Program-made: the position numbers and the translations under genes | Source of the DNA: Hygrocybe punicea | Lineage: Eukaryota; Basidiomycota; Agaricomycetes; Agaricales; Hygrophoraceae | Length of the DNA: 64,000 nucleotides | Assembly (NCBI GenBank): GCA_963556145.1 | Contig: OY744472.1 | Span: forward strand, 4,526,001-4,590,000 | Reading direction: 5' to 3' | Shown here: piece by piece, positions 1-11,823 of the stretch | Layout: every line of letters starts with the position of its first letter | Position numbering within the stretch: the first letter of the stretch is position 1 | The notes under the pieces: generated by a model | Database searches by the model: none | Told to the model about the DNA's origin: nothing | Seen by the model: only the letters and a program-made list of their open reading frames with translations

Positions 1-560
1 TACGAATATGGATGGTTATTCGGCTGGTGACCCCGCGTGTAAGATGGGTTATCAACAGAAAGACCTGGACAATGTCAACCACACCATAATTGTGACGACC
101 CTGGGTGCTTCATTACAAGCACCATCGACCAGCTTAGGGACATTTCAGCTGGTGAACTTTAGGTGGGTGCTCAATCATATTTTTGTTTATGTGGCTCACA
201 TCGTTTATTGGTTACCCTGGCGCCTGGCTGTTTCAGTATTACAACGACAGGGTCATCCACAGTCTCTAGTGGCTACCCTGTGAAACCCATGATGTATTTC
301 ACCATTGGAGTGACTCTCTGGATGATGTTTTTGTAAGTGGGCTACGTGCATTGTTGCGTCTTGAATTCCATGCTGATTTCTCTCACTTCCAGTACGATGT
401 TTGATGTATGATGTGTAATATAATTGGGGTTCGGACATCATAGTCGAAAATATTTGTCCCTTGGCACTTTTGTGAGTTTCTTCTATGCGCATGCACTCTC
501 CGGTTGTGCGCAACATTGTATGTTATGTTGGAATTATGACGTGACAAATGCACTTTTATT
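1..560. other. Unassigned sequence at left edge
   Basis: No reading frame here resembles a protein I recognise, and the open frames are short and overlap on both strands. I see no terminal repeats or tandem array. It may be old repeat remains or intergenic sequence. Confidence 0.4.
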
Positions 561-562
561 AT

Positions 563-1283
563 TTGCGCGATTGAGGCTGCGCGGCCCAAGGGGGTGTCGG
601 GATGGGACTTTCAGACCTGGGGTCAAATTTTTTTTTAGGCTGACCTAATAAACCCCCCCCCCCCCCCTCCTTTCCTAATTTGGAAATATTTTATCGGACA
701 TAGTACAAATATACCCACATCTTAACAACGACGACGGCTCCCTCCTCCCTTACAACTCTCACAGACCCAGTTTTTCAGTGAAAACTCATAGTTCAAGCAC
801 TCTTGATGGAACTACCAAGGAAGGAGAGACTCAGGTCTACCAGTGAAAGAGTTGCCATTTCACTCACCCACACAGTCTCACATCCTTGGACCCGACACTT
901 CATGATGCCTAACTCTGCTTCTCTCTCGCTTTCCGTGATTGTTACTCCACAAATACAAGTATTCAGCCCCACAAGGTCAATCTTTCTTTTCCGAAGCAAT
1001 CTTTTGCCACTGATCTCCTTTGCAGCATCTGAGGCTTCAGGGTTTGCACAAGGAGGAATGGTGGTTGGGCCCTCGGACATAGTATCTGCAGTGGTGGGCG
1101 ATGTCGCGGTCATCGATTGCATGCATCTCGACTCAGGAACAAGACTCTGGAGTGATGGTATGGGCATTGAAGTGGGAATGTGTCAGAATTTTTTTTTGGC
1201 CGGTCTGGCCAACCCCCCCCCCACCCTACCCCATATCACGGGATCCCAACCCGACACCCCCTTGGCGCGGCTGCGCGAATTGG
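563..1283. repeat. Inverted-repeat unit with poly-C tracts
   Basis: Two inverted arms of about 40 bp bound this stretch. The left arm near 571-606 contains CCAAGGGGGTGTCGGGATGG, and the right arm near 1243-1280 carries the reverse complement of a near match. Each arm is followed inward by a C-run (652-667 and 1212-1222) on the same strand. This looks like the ends of a small DNA transposon or a duplicated repeat boundary. No clean target duplication was found, so the family is left open. Confidence 0.5.
793..1167 (-). pseudogene. Fragment with cysteine motif CRVQGCETVW
   Basis: A 124-codon open frame on the minus strand ends its conserved part with CICGVTITESE and KCRVQGCETVW. From memory, this cysteine-spaced motif occurs in lineage-expanded Agaricomycete proteins of unknown function, often near transposons. 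The usual continuation after CETVW is missing, so I read it as a gene fragment inside the inverted-repeat unit at 563-1283. No function is assigned. Confidence 0.4.
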
Positions 1284-1392
1284 AACCACGCGGTTTCACA
1301 ACTTCCTTTTTTAGCAATGCTGTTGCAGTTTGGGGAGATTACAAGGTTCATTTTATATTCTACCTGCATACTTAGATACTTTTAGTCAACTA

Positions 1393-1649
1393 TTAACTAC
1401 ATTTCAGTAAGGAGCAGTCTCACTCTCAGCACAAGAGAGAAATCAACGACCTGCCTTTTTTGGTTGCGAGGCTCATGTGATATCCAATTTGATTTGCTGC
1501 CATTGTGATGGCCTGGACCCAACAGTCAGATCATGCAATCAAATCTCTCCATCACGAAGCTTGCCCAAAAAGAGAAAACCAAACAAGCTGAGTTCTCCTT
1601 CTCACTGAGGCTCCTTTATGCTCTACAAGCCTTGCTGAAATGTAGTTAA
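1393..1649. mobile_element. MITE with TTAA flanks
   Basis: The sequence TTAACTACATTTCAGTAAGG at 1393-1412 is matched in inverted orientation at 1630-1649 with one mismatch (CAGCAAGG). Both ends include TTAA, giving an inner element of 249 bp flanked by TTAA, as for piggyBac-type target sites. There is no coding capacity. Assignment to piggyBac rests only on TTAA; the terminal bases do not follow the usual CCC start, so the superfamily is uncertain. Confidence 0.6.
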
Positions 1650-2245
1650 TGGGGTCCAATCCATAACATATCTTTTATTCCAAGTTTTCTTTTGGGCATT
1701 TCCCACATCACCGCCACGGCTGGGTTTTAATATTTTTTATCGTGTAATAGACCGTAAGCCCTTGGGATGACAGCTGTTTTTGAAATTCTTGAAAATTTTG
1801 GATAGTTTAGAAAAATGTTGACTTAGAAAAATTTTGAGTGCTGTATTTTATATCTCAAGAAATACTGCATGGATTGACATGGTTATAGAGGGAAAGTTGT
1901 ACTATGTCTTAAGGGCTATCTACTCCTGTAATTTCATTTAGAAAATATTTAGTGTGTGGTGAGTTGTGGATGAAACAAAAGGCAAACCAGTACTTTGTGA
2001 CACCTCAAATGATATTATCAAGTAATGCCATCAAATGAACTCCTATGAAGAAGATTGTAGAGAGAAAGTTGTTCATTTTGTCAAGGGCTCAAAGTACATA
2101 TACCATGTTTTTCTTTATTTTTTGTTCTTTGAGCCAATATTACATCATTACTATGCTTGTCTGCATTGAGATCATGACTACAAAAGTCAAAAACGGCTGT
2201 AATAATAATAATATTATTATTATCATTACAATTCTGGCACATTCC
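1650..2245. other. AT-rich spacer, no gene seen
   Basis: AT-rich sequence with an AAT/ATT run near 2202-2225. The frame of the downstream transposase is open back to 2045, but its sequence before 2246 is low-complexity and probably untranslated. No repeat ends were found. Confidence 0.4.
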
Positions 2246-3595
2246 ATGATGGATGCAAGCAACTTGCTATCCTGGCAGCTGGAAGAAGAGGAAGATGACA
2301 ATGACATTCACCTACTTACCCATTGTGTCCTTGTCCCATTTGTGGGAGCTGAAGTCTCCCAAGAGGCTCGTGCACACCAGCGAAGAGAATCTCGGCACTA
2401 TCTCACTCATCCCTTGCTCCTACCTGACCCTTGAGCCGGCACGCCATGGCAGCATCTGCTGGAAAGCCAAAGCAATTGTGGGTTCATCACAACCATGGGC
2501 TTTGATGTAGCAACGTTCCAGCATATCCTTGCAGGCAGTTTCCATGATATATGGAATGGGTCTTCCATTAGCCATGCTGATGTGAATCCAGTTGGGAGGG
2601 CTCATCCAGGAGGGCAGTCATTGGATGCAGAGGGAGGGTTGGGACTCATTCTTCACTACTTATCGTCAACTTCATCAGAAGTCAACTTACAAGAAATTTT
2701 TGTGCTTGTCCCTGCTACTGTATCCAGATATATCAATTTCGGCCTGAACGCCCTTTTGCAAGTATTACGAGGGCTTCCTGATGCCTCGATTTCCTGGCCC
2801 AAGGACACTGATTTCGCTCACCTCAATTCCTTAGTCTGACAATGCCACCCACTCCTTACAGGAGCCTTCGCAACAATTGATGGGTTGAGCTTACCTGTCC
2901 AAACCTCAGCTGATCAAGACATTGAAAATGCAACATATAATGGCTGGTTGCATGCTCATTTTGTGAGCTCTGTCCTGGTTTTCTCACCCGAAGGTAAAGA
3001 TCTTTTACGTTGCTTTGAGACGTTCACTGAAATTCTCGTAGGATTGGTCATTGGTGGGAATCTCAACGTGCCTGGAAGTTGGCACGATTCTTGCATCGCC
3101 AAACCAATCTATGAAAAACTTGAAAACAGCACTCCTCCTGGCTTTTATTTGGTAGCAGACACTGCCTTCCCCTGAGGCTCGGGAACCATTGGAGGTCGGA
3201 TCAAAGCGCCACTCAAAGCAGGCCAGAGGCTTCGTGGTTCTCGAGAAGAAATTGAATGGCGAATGCGAATGGCATTCGATCGCCAACTGCTGTCATTCTG
3301 GCAAACAGCCGAGTGGGGCAACAGTGCAATCAAGTCTTGTTTCGGTCGCCTGCACATTCCCCTTGAAATCAAGCACAGAGATCGCTGAGCTGACATATTG
3401 GAAATATGTATACGAGCACATGGATTGTGAACTCAGAGGGTAGGACTCAATCGAATTCAGACGGTTTACAAGCCTCACTGGTGCACTGTTGGGAGGCACG
3501 GGGAAATCATTTCACAGTGGGATGCCTTACTTTTTTCAGAACAGCACTCAAACGACAGAGTAGATAGATTTCACACTTTAGCTATCTACAAATAA
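2246..3595 (+). pseudogene. PIF/Harbinger DDE transposase, five TGA stops
   Basis: One reading frame from ATG 2246 to TAA 3593-3595 carries a Harbinger-type nuclease (DDE_Tnp_4). Landmarks are SRHYLTHPLLLPDP, ITTMGFDVATF (around 2490), IDGLSLPVQTS, NVPGSWHDS, PPGFYLVADTAFP, RIKAPLKAGQRL and FDRQLLSFWQTAEWG. A 48-bp GT-AG intron fits at 2994-3041. The frame has stops at 2432, 2837, 3173, 3386 and 3428. All five are TGA, and in each the family has arginine, so each is explained by CGA to TGA. With those read as arginine the product would be about 433 residues, a normal length. It is certainly inactive now. Its partner Myb-like gene lies downstream on the opposite strand (3737-4888), the usual two-gene layout of this superfamily. 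Confidence 0.85.
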
Positions 3596-3736
3596 TTCAA
3601 GAAGTGATCTGCATAAAAACAAGTGGCAATAGTTAGCTATAGAAAAAAGGAGCGGCAGTAGTTGGCTAGTTAAGAGAAAGGAGCGGTGGTAGTTGGCATG
3701 TTATATGAGTAAGTATGGATTGGACAATTTTGAATA

Positions 3737-4888
3737 TCAGTCGGTCTTCTGGGCAGACTCACCCTCCAAGGGAGCGATATCGTGTTTGAAAGCAGAGTGA
3801 GGCAATGGGAGGGTGTCAGTACTGAGAGGAGATAGGTCACTGGGCTTGGCCACATCAGGGCGCTCCTGGTCGCTGCTGTCAACATCAGTGTCCATCAACC
3901 ACATAACACGCCCCCCCACCATCTGGGTACCACTCCTCATGCCTCCTCTTTGTTTGCGCCTTGTTTCAAGTTTGAGGAGGTAGAGCTGGCATCTTGACCT
4001 TGGGAATACAGCGAGTCCCCATCAACATCCCCAACATTTCTAAACGGAATTCTGCCTGCTCACGAGAAGATTCTGAGGCCTGAATGTGCCCTTGCAGCTT
4101 CATGACCGTATTGCATAGTGATTCAATGGTAGCCTGTGAATCTCGGAGTTGCTGTGTGAGGGCAAGATATTGCACTTGCTCAAATCCATGTTGTGCTCAA
4201 TTATCATCACAAGCATGCTGATCTAGCGCCTCAGTGAGTTTGTCCATGATATTGAGGCTGTGATTGGCACAGGAAGGCTTGGAACAAGTCAATGTGTCTG
4301 ACGAACGGACAACGTGGGCTTTCACCTGCTTAGGCGCTGCCTTGTCATCGCTGCTGATAGTGATTACACCATCTTCGGCATTGTCATCAACATCCATTGC
4401 AGCAAATTCGGAATCCGACAAATTGCGAGTGCTGGCATGCTCATTGATGAGCTTATCGATCTCTTTCGCTCATATGATGTTAGGTGGGCGGACACCATCA
4501 CCAGTTGGCTTGGAGGTTTTGACGAGCTGTAAAGTGCATCAGAAGTATTATCTCACATTGAATGCACATCTACCTGTTTGAATTTAGTTTTGAGAGACTT
4601 CATGGCACACTCAGGATGACTATTTTTCCAAGCCCACCTGGTGTATCTCTGGTGGACCTCATGCCATCCTTGTTGTCCAAGAGGGAGAACCTTTTTAACA
4701 AGGTTGAGGATGACTTTGACATCGGAATCCAAGAAGTTGCCAGAACCCAATGGCCTCCCAACATGAGGGCGATTGGACCTGGTCAGTTTGGGGATAAGAT
4801 CATTGTCACTGTCGGAGGCCAGCGGAATGTTCTCCTTTGTTGACACGTGAGACATGAAATTGTGAAAGCACTGCTTCAAGCACTGCAT
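3737..4888 (-). pseudogene. Myb/SANT-like Harbinger partner protein, decayed
   Basis: Read from 4888 leftward, the first exon has GRPLGSGNFLDSD, LVKKVLPLGQQGW and KSLKTKFKQ, matching the Myb-like domain (DUF6818 type) common in Agaricomycetes. An intron of about 46 bp follows (near 4529-4575), then LVKTSKPTGDGVRPPNII. An acidic stretch and a coiled-coil-like segment (QYLALTQQLRDSQATIESL) come next. In-frame TGA codons interrupt it near 4475 and 4198, and the tail shifts frame near 3960. In PIF/Harbinger elements such a protein binds DNA with the transposase; that role is family knowledge. The first codons abut the MITE at 4889-5120, so the original start may be lost. Confidence 0.7.
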
Positions 4889-5120
4889 TAGGGGGTTTCA
4901 CACATCCCAACTCGTGCCCCAACTCGGCCCCAACTTCGACCCCGATTTGAGGTCTTTTTTAGGCACTTTTTGTCAAACCCCAACTTCGTATGTCCCAACT
5001 TCGACCCCAAATTGACCAGAATTGCCTAAACGAGACTCCGCAACTCATCAAGTTGGGGCCAAATTGGGGCCAAGTTGAGGCACGAGTTGAGGCCAAGTTG
5101 AGGATGCGTGAAACCCCCTA
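4889..5120. mobile_element. MITE with TA flanks
   Basis: The ends are near-perfect inverted repeats: TAGGGGGTTTCACACATCCC on the left and the reverse complement of TAGGGGGTTTCACGCATCCT on the right. The interior is built of CCCCAACT/AGTTGGGG repeats, so the whole 232 bp can fold. The outer TA fits a Tc1/mariner-type TA target duplication. There is no coding capacity. It sits directly at the 5' end of the Myb-like pseudogene. Confidence 0.75.
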
Positions 5121-5440
5121 TTGGAGCTATCCCTGTAGATTAGTTGTAATGAATGCAGAGGAATCCTGCCGTGCACGTTAAAATGACTACACCTATTTCC
5201 AGCCCCAGGGCATGTTGTAATGCGCACTGACAGTCCATTATAATGCTGCACAGCCATTACAATGCATGACACCGCATGGCCGCCATCCACCCCCCCTTCT
5301 ATACAACCTTCATTGTAATGTACACTGATGCATTTAGATTCGTTATAATGCTGGTGATAACCTTCCCGCTGAAAGGGTGCACTGCGGTAATGTGAACGGA
5401 ATCAAATACCAACTCTACCACAGTGCTGTACGAATTCTGA
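5121..5440. repeat. Dispersed CATTATAATG/CATTACAATG repeats
   Basis: Copies of an 8-10-bp palindromic word (TTATAATG, TTACAATG, TTGTAATG) recur about every 25-50 bp (for example 5238, 5265, 5311, 5341). The word recurs at 6190-6790, 10828 and 26757-26990. No gene is visible. Confidence 0.55.
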
Positions 5441-6186
5441 GGGGTTCAATCTCAATCCAAAAGGTTAGCAAAAATACTCAGAGGTGCTCTGGATAGTGGC
5501 GATGATGTTTCCGATGTGCGCGATGTGTGCGATGTGCACGGTGTGTGCGAAACAGTCGGCGATGTTTTCGACGTATATGTAGCACTTCGTAGAAGGAACG
5601 CAAAGTTTAATAGAGTACAGCAGAGCTATCGCATGGACAGCGCAGTAAAGAGGTGATATGATAGACTGGAATTGGGGGTATACAAGACATCTCTCTAGTA
5701 TGTAAACTATAGGGGGTATTTATGCGAAGTTGGTTGTTAGGACAATAAAGGGTGAAGAAGGCAAGACAAATAGATGGTGCACAACGGAACTATGGTGCAA
5801 TAGGAATGAAATGGAACTGAAACAAAGGGTATAACACCATGCGAAGCAATTTCCAAAATATCTAGAGGATAGGAGCTATAATGTTTGAAATAAGTGAAAC
5901 ATGTCGCATAAAGACTTCCCTGGAACCGGAACGGAATCGGAATGGAATAGGGTGAACGGTATAAGTGTGGATGATGTCGGAGAGGCTCGAAATATGTTTC
6001 CGAAGGGGGCCGAAGCACTCCGAAGAAAATCGCCGTAATGTCAAATTATCGCCCGTATCGCGCGCATTGCGCTGTCGCATCGCAATGGAGATACATATAA
6101 ATTGGGATGTTTCGCAATAAATCGCAGCGAATCGCAGCATGTTGAGACTAGAATAGGTCCAATAGAGGGTTTCCGTGCTTAGGGAC
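5441..6186. other. Unassigned repeat-like spacer
   Basis: No supported gene. It contains a GATGTG/GCGATGTG-rich stretch (5500-5565) and AT-rich sequence with several CGAATCGC/ATCGCA words near 6045-6140. The texture suggests an old LTR or other repeat, but I could not find matching ends or a target duplication. Confidence 0.3.
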
Positions 6187-6790
6187 ATGCGCTGCGTATC
6201 ACCGCTCCCATTGCAATGGGCCCAGGCCCTTGCCATGCGCATTACAATGCCAGCTCGATATAATGTGCACCACCCCGGGGCCATCACGATCCCGCTCGCC
6301 TTCCAATGGACCTCCATTACAATGTGTACTGGGTACCAGTACTGCCTTGCCGGTGCATCCATCATTAGTGAGTTTGATACATTATAATGCTGGTGATAAC
6401 CTTCCCGCTCCCATTGCAATGGGCCCAGGCCCTTGCCGTGCGCATTACAATGCTGGCTCGATATAATGTGCACCACCCCGGGGCCATCACGATCCCGCTC
6501 GCCTTCCAATGGACCTCCATTATAATGTGTACCAGGAACCAGTACTGCCTTGCCGGTGCATCCATCATTGGTGAGTTTTATACATTACAATGCCAGTATA
6601 TCGTGCCTCTGATTGCCCTTCCTTCTCATCCTGGCACCATTACAATGCATTGCACGATATCATATGCACCATGTGGTCCATCATGATCCCGTGGGCCCTT
6701 GCTGTACGCGTTACAATGCTGGCTCGATATAATGTACACCACGCTGTGGCCATCACGATCCCGCTCGCCTTCCAATGGACCTCCATTATA
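6187..6790. repeat. Tandem repeat, about 203-bp unit, about three copies
   Basis: The block starting CGCTCCCATTGCAATGGGCC at 6204 recurs at 6407, a period of 203 bp. The part containing GCTCGATATAATGT recurs again near 6721 in a more diverged third unit. Each unit has four or more CATTRYAATG words and the palindromes CCCATTGCAATGGG and CACCCCGGGG. Open frames here are by-products of the repeat. Confidence 0.8.
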
Positions 6791-7094
6791 GCTTTCCCTT
6801 GCTGTCCTCTCCCCCCTGTTGTACTATCCATTCCCCTCCCTCCCCTTCCACCTTCCACCCCTTCTGCTAGTACAATAACCTCGAAAAACACAATTGACCA
6901 AGTTAAAATTCAACAGCACTCGCATTAACGAGCACATGCACATGTAATCATGCTATACCTGATAGAATAAGCAAAATGTTGTTTATCCTCGATTCTTTTA
7001 ACTGCGAAGACTCATTGCATGGCTATGGCGAAGATGACATTTATGTTTGGAACAAGATATATACGTAACTAGATAATTTTCAACGACCCCTGCC
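6791..7094. other. Spacer downstream of tandem repeat
   Basis: A pyrimidine-rich stretch (6800-6870), then AT-rich sequence. No gene or repeat boundary is visible. It holds the region just downstream of the minus-strand gene ending at 7095. Confidence 0.35.
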
Positions 7095-7751
7095 CTAGAC
7101 TGACTGCGCCACTGGAACCTTCATTCGTGACCCCTTCTTAGGACGCTGATAACCTCCTTCCTCCAGGTGGGCGGGTAGAGCCAATTTACGGCGAGACCAT
7201 TGACCCTCAACAACGGAAGAGTCGACATTCTCATCTGTATCAGCCTTCCTTTTTTTATTGGTTGGAGTACGCTTTGTCTTTCGAGAGGTGGATGGCTGCA
7301 GGTCCGTAGCTTTGTCACCCTTTGGCTTAGGGTCAGCGGGAGTGCCGGATGCCATGTTGCTGCTGGCATCCGTCGTCATTCGGGGAGCTGTTAGCGGCAG
7401 GTTACCACTGTTGGTTGTGAGATCCACCTCAGCGTCGACAGGATTCTTAGGGTCGGCTGGAGTGCCGGATGCCGCATCACTGCTGCCATCTGTTGTCTTT
7501 TGGGGAGTGGCGGAAGCCACATCGGTAGTACGAGGAGATGTTGCAAGAGTGGGCAATGGGTTGCGCAGGGCAGAGGGTAAGGTCATTACGGCTGTGGGGG
7601 TGTATGATGCTGGGTCGAGGGGATTAGGATAGTGTGTGGGTTGATTACTGGGGTATTGCAAGTGGAAATTAAAGTTCCCAGCAATAGTAGAAGTATCGCC
7701 CTGTCGACTTGTCGGGTTGATAGGGTGTAAGGTTGCAGCTATATCCATACA

Positions 7752-9094
7752 TAGTGTTTTAAAGTCCAGTCCATAGGACCGGAAAAAAACCGGAACTGGA
7801 CCGGACCCAACCGCAAAAAAACCGGACCGCCGGTTGCGGTTGGGCCACTTTTGGGAGGTTGCCGGTTGCGGTTTCCCGATGTGGACGAAGCTTACGCAAC
7901 CGAGTTGTAACCGGTTGTAACCGGTTACAACCGGATTTTTTCAACACCACTACAAGGTCGACCGACGGTGGCAAATGACGACGATGGCAGCAAAACGGCG
8001 GCATCACGAGGGAACGCAAAACGAGAAAAGGCAGCGGGGGTTGGCGCGCCCATCCCGCTGCAGAAGGTAAGTGGTTTCAATCGTGGTTTATTGTCTATTC
8101 TACACTAACGCGATGACAACAACGATGGAGAACGGCAACAACGACGACGGACAACGATGGGACGTGGGGAGAAGGGCAGCAAGGGCCCGGTGCACCCAAC
8201 CCCCGTTGCAGTATGTAAGTAATTTTTTTTTGTTTTTTTGTTTTCTCAGCTACTAATTACACAAACGACGACAACAGCAGTACCAACACAAACAACACAA
8301 GCACCCAACGAGGACGACAGGCGGCGAGGACGAGGATGACAATGACGGCCACCACCACCACCACCCTGACGACGACAACAACACCCACGGCCCTCCAAAT
8401 GGGACGACGACAATAACAACATCAACCACGAACATCACCACCACCACCACCACCACCACCATCACCACCACAACGCAGACAATGACCGTCACAACCACGA
8501 CCACCACGACCGCAACGACAACGACAACCACGACCACGACCATGACGACGGCCACGGCCATCCCACCACCAACCCCCAACATACCTCGCGGATGTGCACC
8601 GCCACATCAATCGACATTGGCGCTGCAACCGCGAGGTAACCGGGACTCGGAGGATGGCCGTGTTGGGCACCCACCACAACACCAGCAACAGGGCCGCCAA
8701 CGCGCCAACGCGTCCACAACCACCCACGCACCCAACAGAGCGGCCAACGCGTCTGCGCCTACCTGTGCGCCCAACGCGATCACCGAAGTGCTCATAATCG
8801 TGGCCGCCAACTTTATTTATTAAAATTTAATACATTAGTTGTTATTTATTGTTAATACATTAGTTGTTATTTATTGTATTTACTTCGGTTCTGACCGGTT
8901 TCAACTGGTTTAGCAACCGGTTAATGGAAGGACCAGTTAAATCGGGTTAGAAGACAGCAACTGAACTGCAAGAGACCGGTTCTGAGTGGTTGAGTCTAGG
9001 TTGTGCCATCTTGTGGTGTTATGGCAACCGGTTCCGGTTGCGGTCTTTTGAAAATTTGTCAAAAAACCGGACCGGACCGGACTTTCAAACCCTA
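7752..9094. mobile_element. Non-autonomous hAT element, 1,343 bp
   Basis: The ends are TAGTGTTTTAAAGTCC (left) and, in reverse complement, TAGGGTTTGAAAGTCC (right). The 8-bp target duplication TCCATACA lies at 7744-7751 and 9095-9102. Subterminal regions are full of CCGGTT/AACCGG words (7780-7935 and 8890-9080). The interior (8100-8800) is ACC/AAC/ACG triplet-rich and carries no transposase. The TAGNG ends with an 8-bp duplication define hAT. Confidence 0.9.
8100..8570. repeat. Triplet-rich low-complexity interior of hAT
   Basis: Runs of ACC, AAC, ACG and CCACGA make open frames in several phases with monotonous products (poly-Val, poly-Thr). These are not genes. A second small duplication, AATACATTAGTTGTTATTTA, occurs twice at 8829-8875. 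Confidence 0.7.
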
Positions 9095-10767
9095 TCCATA
9101 CATGCCACATCATTATGACTCCACCCCGGGAATTCCACGCCAGACGTGCCATAGTGGAGTGAAGCCGGGTTCGGAGGGAAATTAGGGCATGTCCCATCAG
9201 GAGCAGCCAAGAATGTGGAAGGGTTGGCGTGAGGTTCCAGGCCAGGGTGGAAAACCGGCAATGTTAGAAGAAAACTGTCGACACTCTCATTCCAATCCTC
9301 ATCACCCCACACATCGGTGTTGGGGGCCAGAATCCCAGTATTCCAACCATCGGCATTAGGACCATCGCACACATCACCAGCATTCGGAGCTGGAATCCCG
9401 GTATCTGAAATCGCAGCCATATTGTGAGCCTCAACGCAGGTGTTTGCAGCTGTCAGGTTACTGGATCCAAGAGAAGTATTCGTAGTGCCAAGAACGTCCC
9501 ACGTGGTAGCATTGGTGGCTGGAATCCCGGTATCTAAAATCGCAGCCATATTGCGAGTCCCAACACCAGTGTTCACAGCTGTGGTATCCAGGGCGATGCC
9601 GGTGCTGTTGCCATTTACACGTGACATACACTCAGCTGTCGCTTTGGAAAAATGGTTGGTATTTCCTCTGACTTAAAATCAGCCTTACTCACAGAAATAG
9701 CTTCGTCCATATTTGAACAGTGAATCTTGGAAGGTGCGGTACCCCTCCAAGTCAGCTTGTGCCCAGGTTTGTTTCCCTTTATCCTTTGATGTCACCAACT
9801 GAGTACTATAAATATGTTAACATCTCTGCTCAATGTTCAGAGGTATCAGCCTCACCTTCAAACAACTATCTCGCCACCTTCCTCGCCAGAGGGTCCCAAG
9901 ATCGTAACCACCACCACCATTCCTGTATACTTCGAGATGGCATCAGCGAAGGGAGGCAGGACAGCATCAAGGTTAGCAAGTGCGCTGCTCAGACGATAAG
10001 CCATTGTGATTCCCAGAAGACGGTACACCACATACGTTTGATATCCTTCAGGTGTTCCCCTCCATTCTGTTCGGTTTTTCTAAGCCCCAAGAGCCTCTGA
10101 ATACTCGGTTTCACCTTTCCACCGGATTTCGGTTTTGACTTCATCTGACTCGTTCAACCAACTCAATTGGGTGAAACTCTTGACGAGCTTAATCCTTTCC
10201 TGAGTTGGAATCGCACTTTGTAAGCACCCAGCCCACATCGTATCAAATGCGGCCTTGAGTTTTGAATCATATTAGACATCTGAGTACACAGATAGATCTG
10301 ATCTTTTGCGGGGGCGACTACGCGATATTTCAGGAAGCGAGTGTAGAACTTCGTCGATGCCATCCTGGTTTTCCTTGCGGTAATGGTAGCGATGATGAAA
10401 CCAATTGCTAAGTTTCTGTGAGTAATCGGTTAATGTTTGTAGTCAATATTGCAACGACAAATCTCACCGTGCGAATTGCGAGTTTTGCCTCCTCACGCCG
10501 AGTGAGAATCAGCTGCCTTTCTTCATGGGTCAGAACTCCAAGATCTTGTTCAAGTCGAAGCTCCGAGGGATCGATGCCGTTCTTGCTTTTAGGATTCAGG
10601 CCAGCATACCCAAACTTTTTGATCCATTTCTCCAGTACCTCAGTATACAGCACGCTAGTACCGACTCCTGTGCGGAATTGTTCGCCGTAGGACTCTAAAA
10701 ATTTGATTTGCTCCGGCTCAAGGTCGCTCTTGCGGCCAGCTTTGGCACCAGTCGGCTTCCGGCCCAT

Positions 10768-11155
10768 TATAACGCGCTTGGGGGTGGGGGTACAGGTGTG
10801 GTATGTGTGGCATGAGCTATGGTTTCATTATAATGGCCAAGGGTTTCATTGACAACTCTCTGATTCAAGACCAGATCCTGTCGTGTGCAAAAGCCCAATA
10901 GAAGCGCAAAACCACGTCAATTCATTTTGGCGATTCTTTCGTCGTTTCATCCAACCGTAGAAGAAATTGTCCGTGAGTTCTGCCTTCATTACGTTTTTCA
11001 AAAGATTCATGTAGATTTATTTAGACAGATTAAAACTTTAACTGCAAAGGAAGCTTCCTTTGCTAAATAAACTTCCTCCGTTTCCACTCCTCGATCTTCT
11101 TTCCCTGGCTCCATGCAATCCAACGTAGGTATTTTTCCATGTCCTGCTCATGCGA
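10768..11155. other. Intergenic region upstream of 10767 gene
   Basis: It holds the presumed promoter of the minus-strand gene starting at 10767 and one TTTCATTATAATGG copy of the dispersed repeat (about 10825). No other gene is seen. Confidence 0.35.
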
Positions 11156-11500
11156 TTAAGCAATGTTGATAGCTATCAGGAAAGAGAAATGTACGCGCTT
11201 AATACAAGCAGCAATAAATTCCTTCTCAGCCACATTTTTGCGTTCGTGGTAGTACCGGTAAGGGAAGCTGCCCAACCAGAGACGAAAAATACTCTCCAAG
11301 CAAGCAGCTACCTCCTCGAAGTGCAGAGCAGCAGTGAAAGCAGGGAATTGTTTATGAAGCCAGCGTTTATGAGTGGGGCTGAGGCCGACCAGTGCGCGAT
11401 CTACAGTAGAAAAGGTGACACACTGCATATCATCACTGAGTATATGTACTGACCGTTCTGTGCCATGGTTGCGGTAAGAGTTAGGATCTAACCCAAGCAA
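11156..11500 (-). pseudogene. Hypothetical protein fragment
   Basis: A 114-codon open frame with a protein-like composition: ERSVHILSDDMQCVTF, LVGLSPTHKRWLHKQF, FRLWLGSFPYRYYHERKN. I believe similar sequences occur as multi-copy unknown genes in Agaricomycetes, but I cannot name a family or function. No second exon was joined with confidence, so it is listed as a probable fragment. Confidence 0.4.
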
Positions 11501-11823
11501 TTGCCTGTTAATATAGTGTTAGCAAGGTTGTCTAATAACCTTTTTTTCCACGTGCCCTGATATAAAAATAGAAATAATCCGGTTTTCTGTAGGCCTCAGA
11601 AATGCAGCAATGGCATCTGTTCAACACAAAATAACGCTCAGTTTGTGTCCGGTGTCACTTAGCCTACATGTGTACCAAAATTTGTGTAGGATGAATGCCA
11701 GGATTGTGGTTATTGAAAAGGTCAGACACTTAAGGCCGTCAAATGCTGCTGAGGCTGATTTGGTTTGCTATGCCTCGCCCCAAGCTCTATAAGACCATTG
11801 CGGAGAGACGAGCCGCAAATCGA

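Larger units (their letters stand above)
7095..10767 (-). pseudogene. Agaricomycete expanded-family gene (GRKPTGAKAGRK), split by hAT
   Basis: The minus-strand gene starts at 10767 with MGRKPTGAKAGRKSDL, followed by LEKWIKKFGYAGLN and, after an intron near 10409-10460, NWFHHRY. This start and the later TGMVVVVTILGPSGEEGGEI segment (around 9910) belong, from memory, to a family greatly expanded in Agaricomycetes, of unknown function. A basic, serine/threonine-rich tail (KRTPTNKKRKAD) ends at 7095. In-frame stops occur near 10286 (TAA) and 10082 (TAG). The coding part 9627-9095 joins exactly to 7751-7095 when the hAT at 7752-9094 and one 8-bp duplication are removed (...VACM then DIAATL...). 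The gene was thus coding here when hit. Confidence 0.7.

Noticed and set aside
5862..6509. 215-codon minus-strand open frame
   Set aside because: Much of it is the antisense of the 203-bp tandem repeat and the product is internally repeated. No protein motif.
6187..6790. CRISPR-like array of spaced repeats
   Set aside because: The units are 203 bp with no short-repeat/unique-spacer pattern, and the genome is eukaryotic.
8253..8823. Poly-Val and poly-Thr open frames
   Set aside because: Products of ACC/AAC triplet repeats inside a hAT element.
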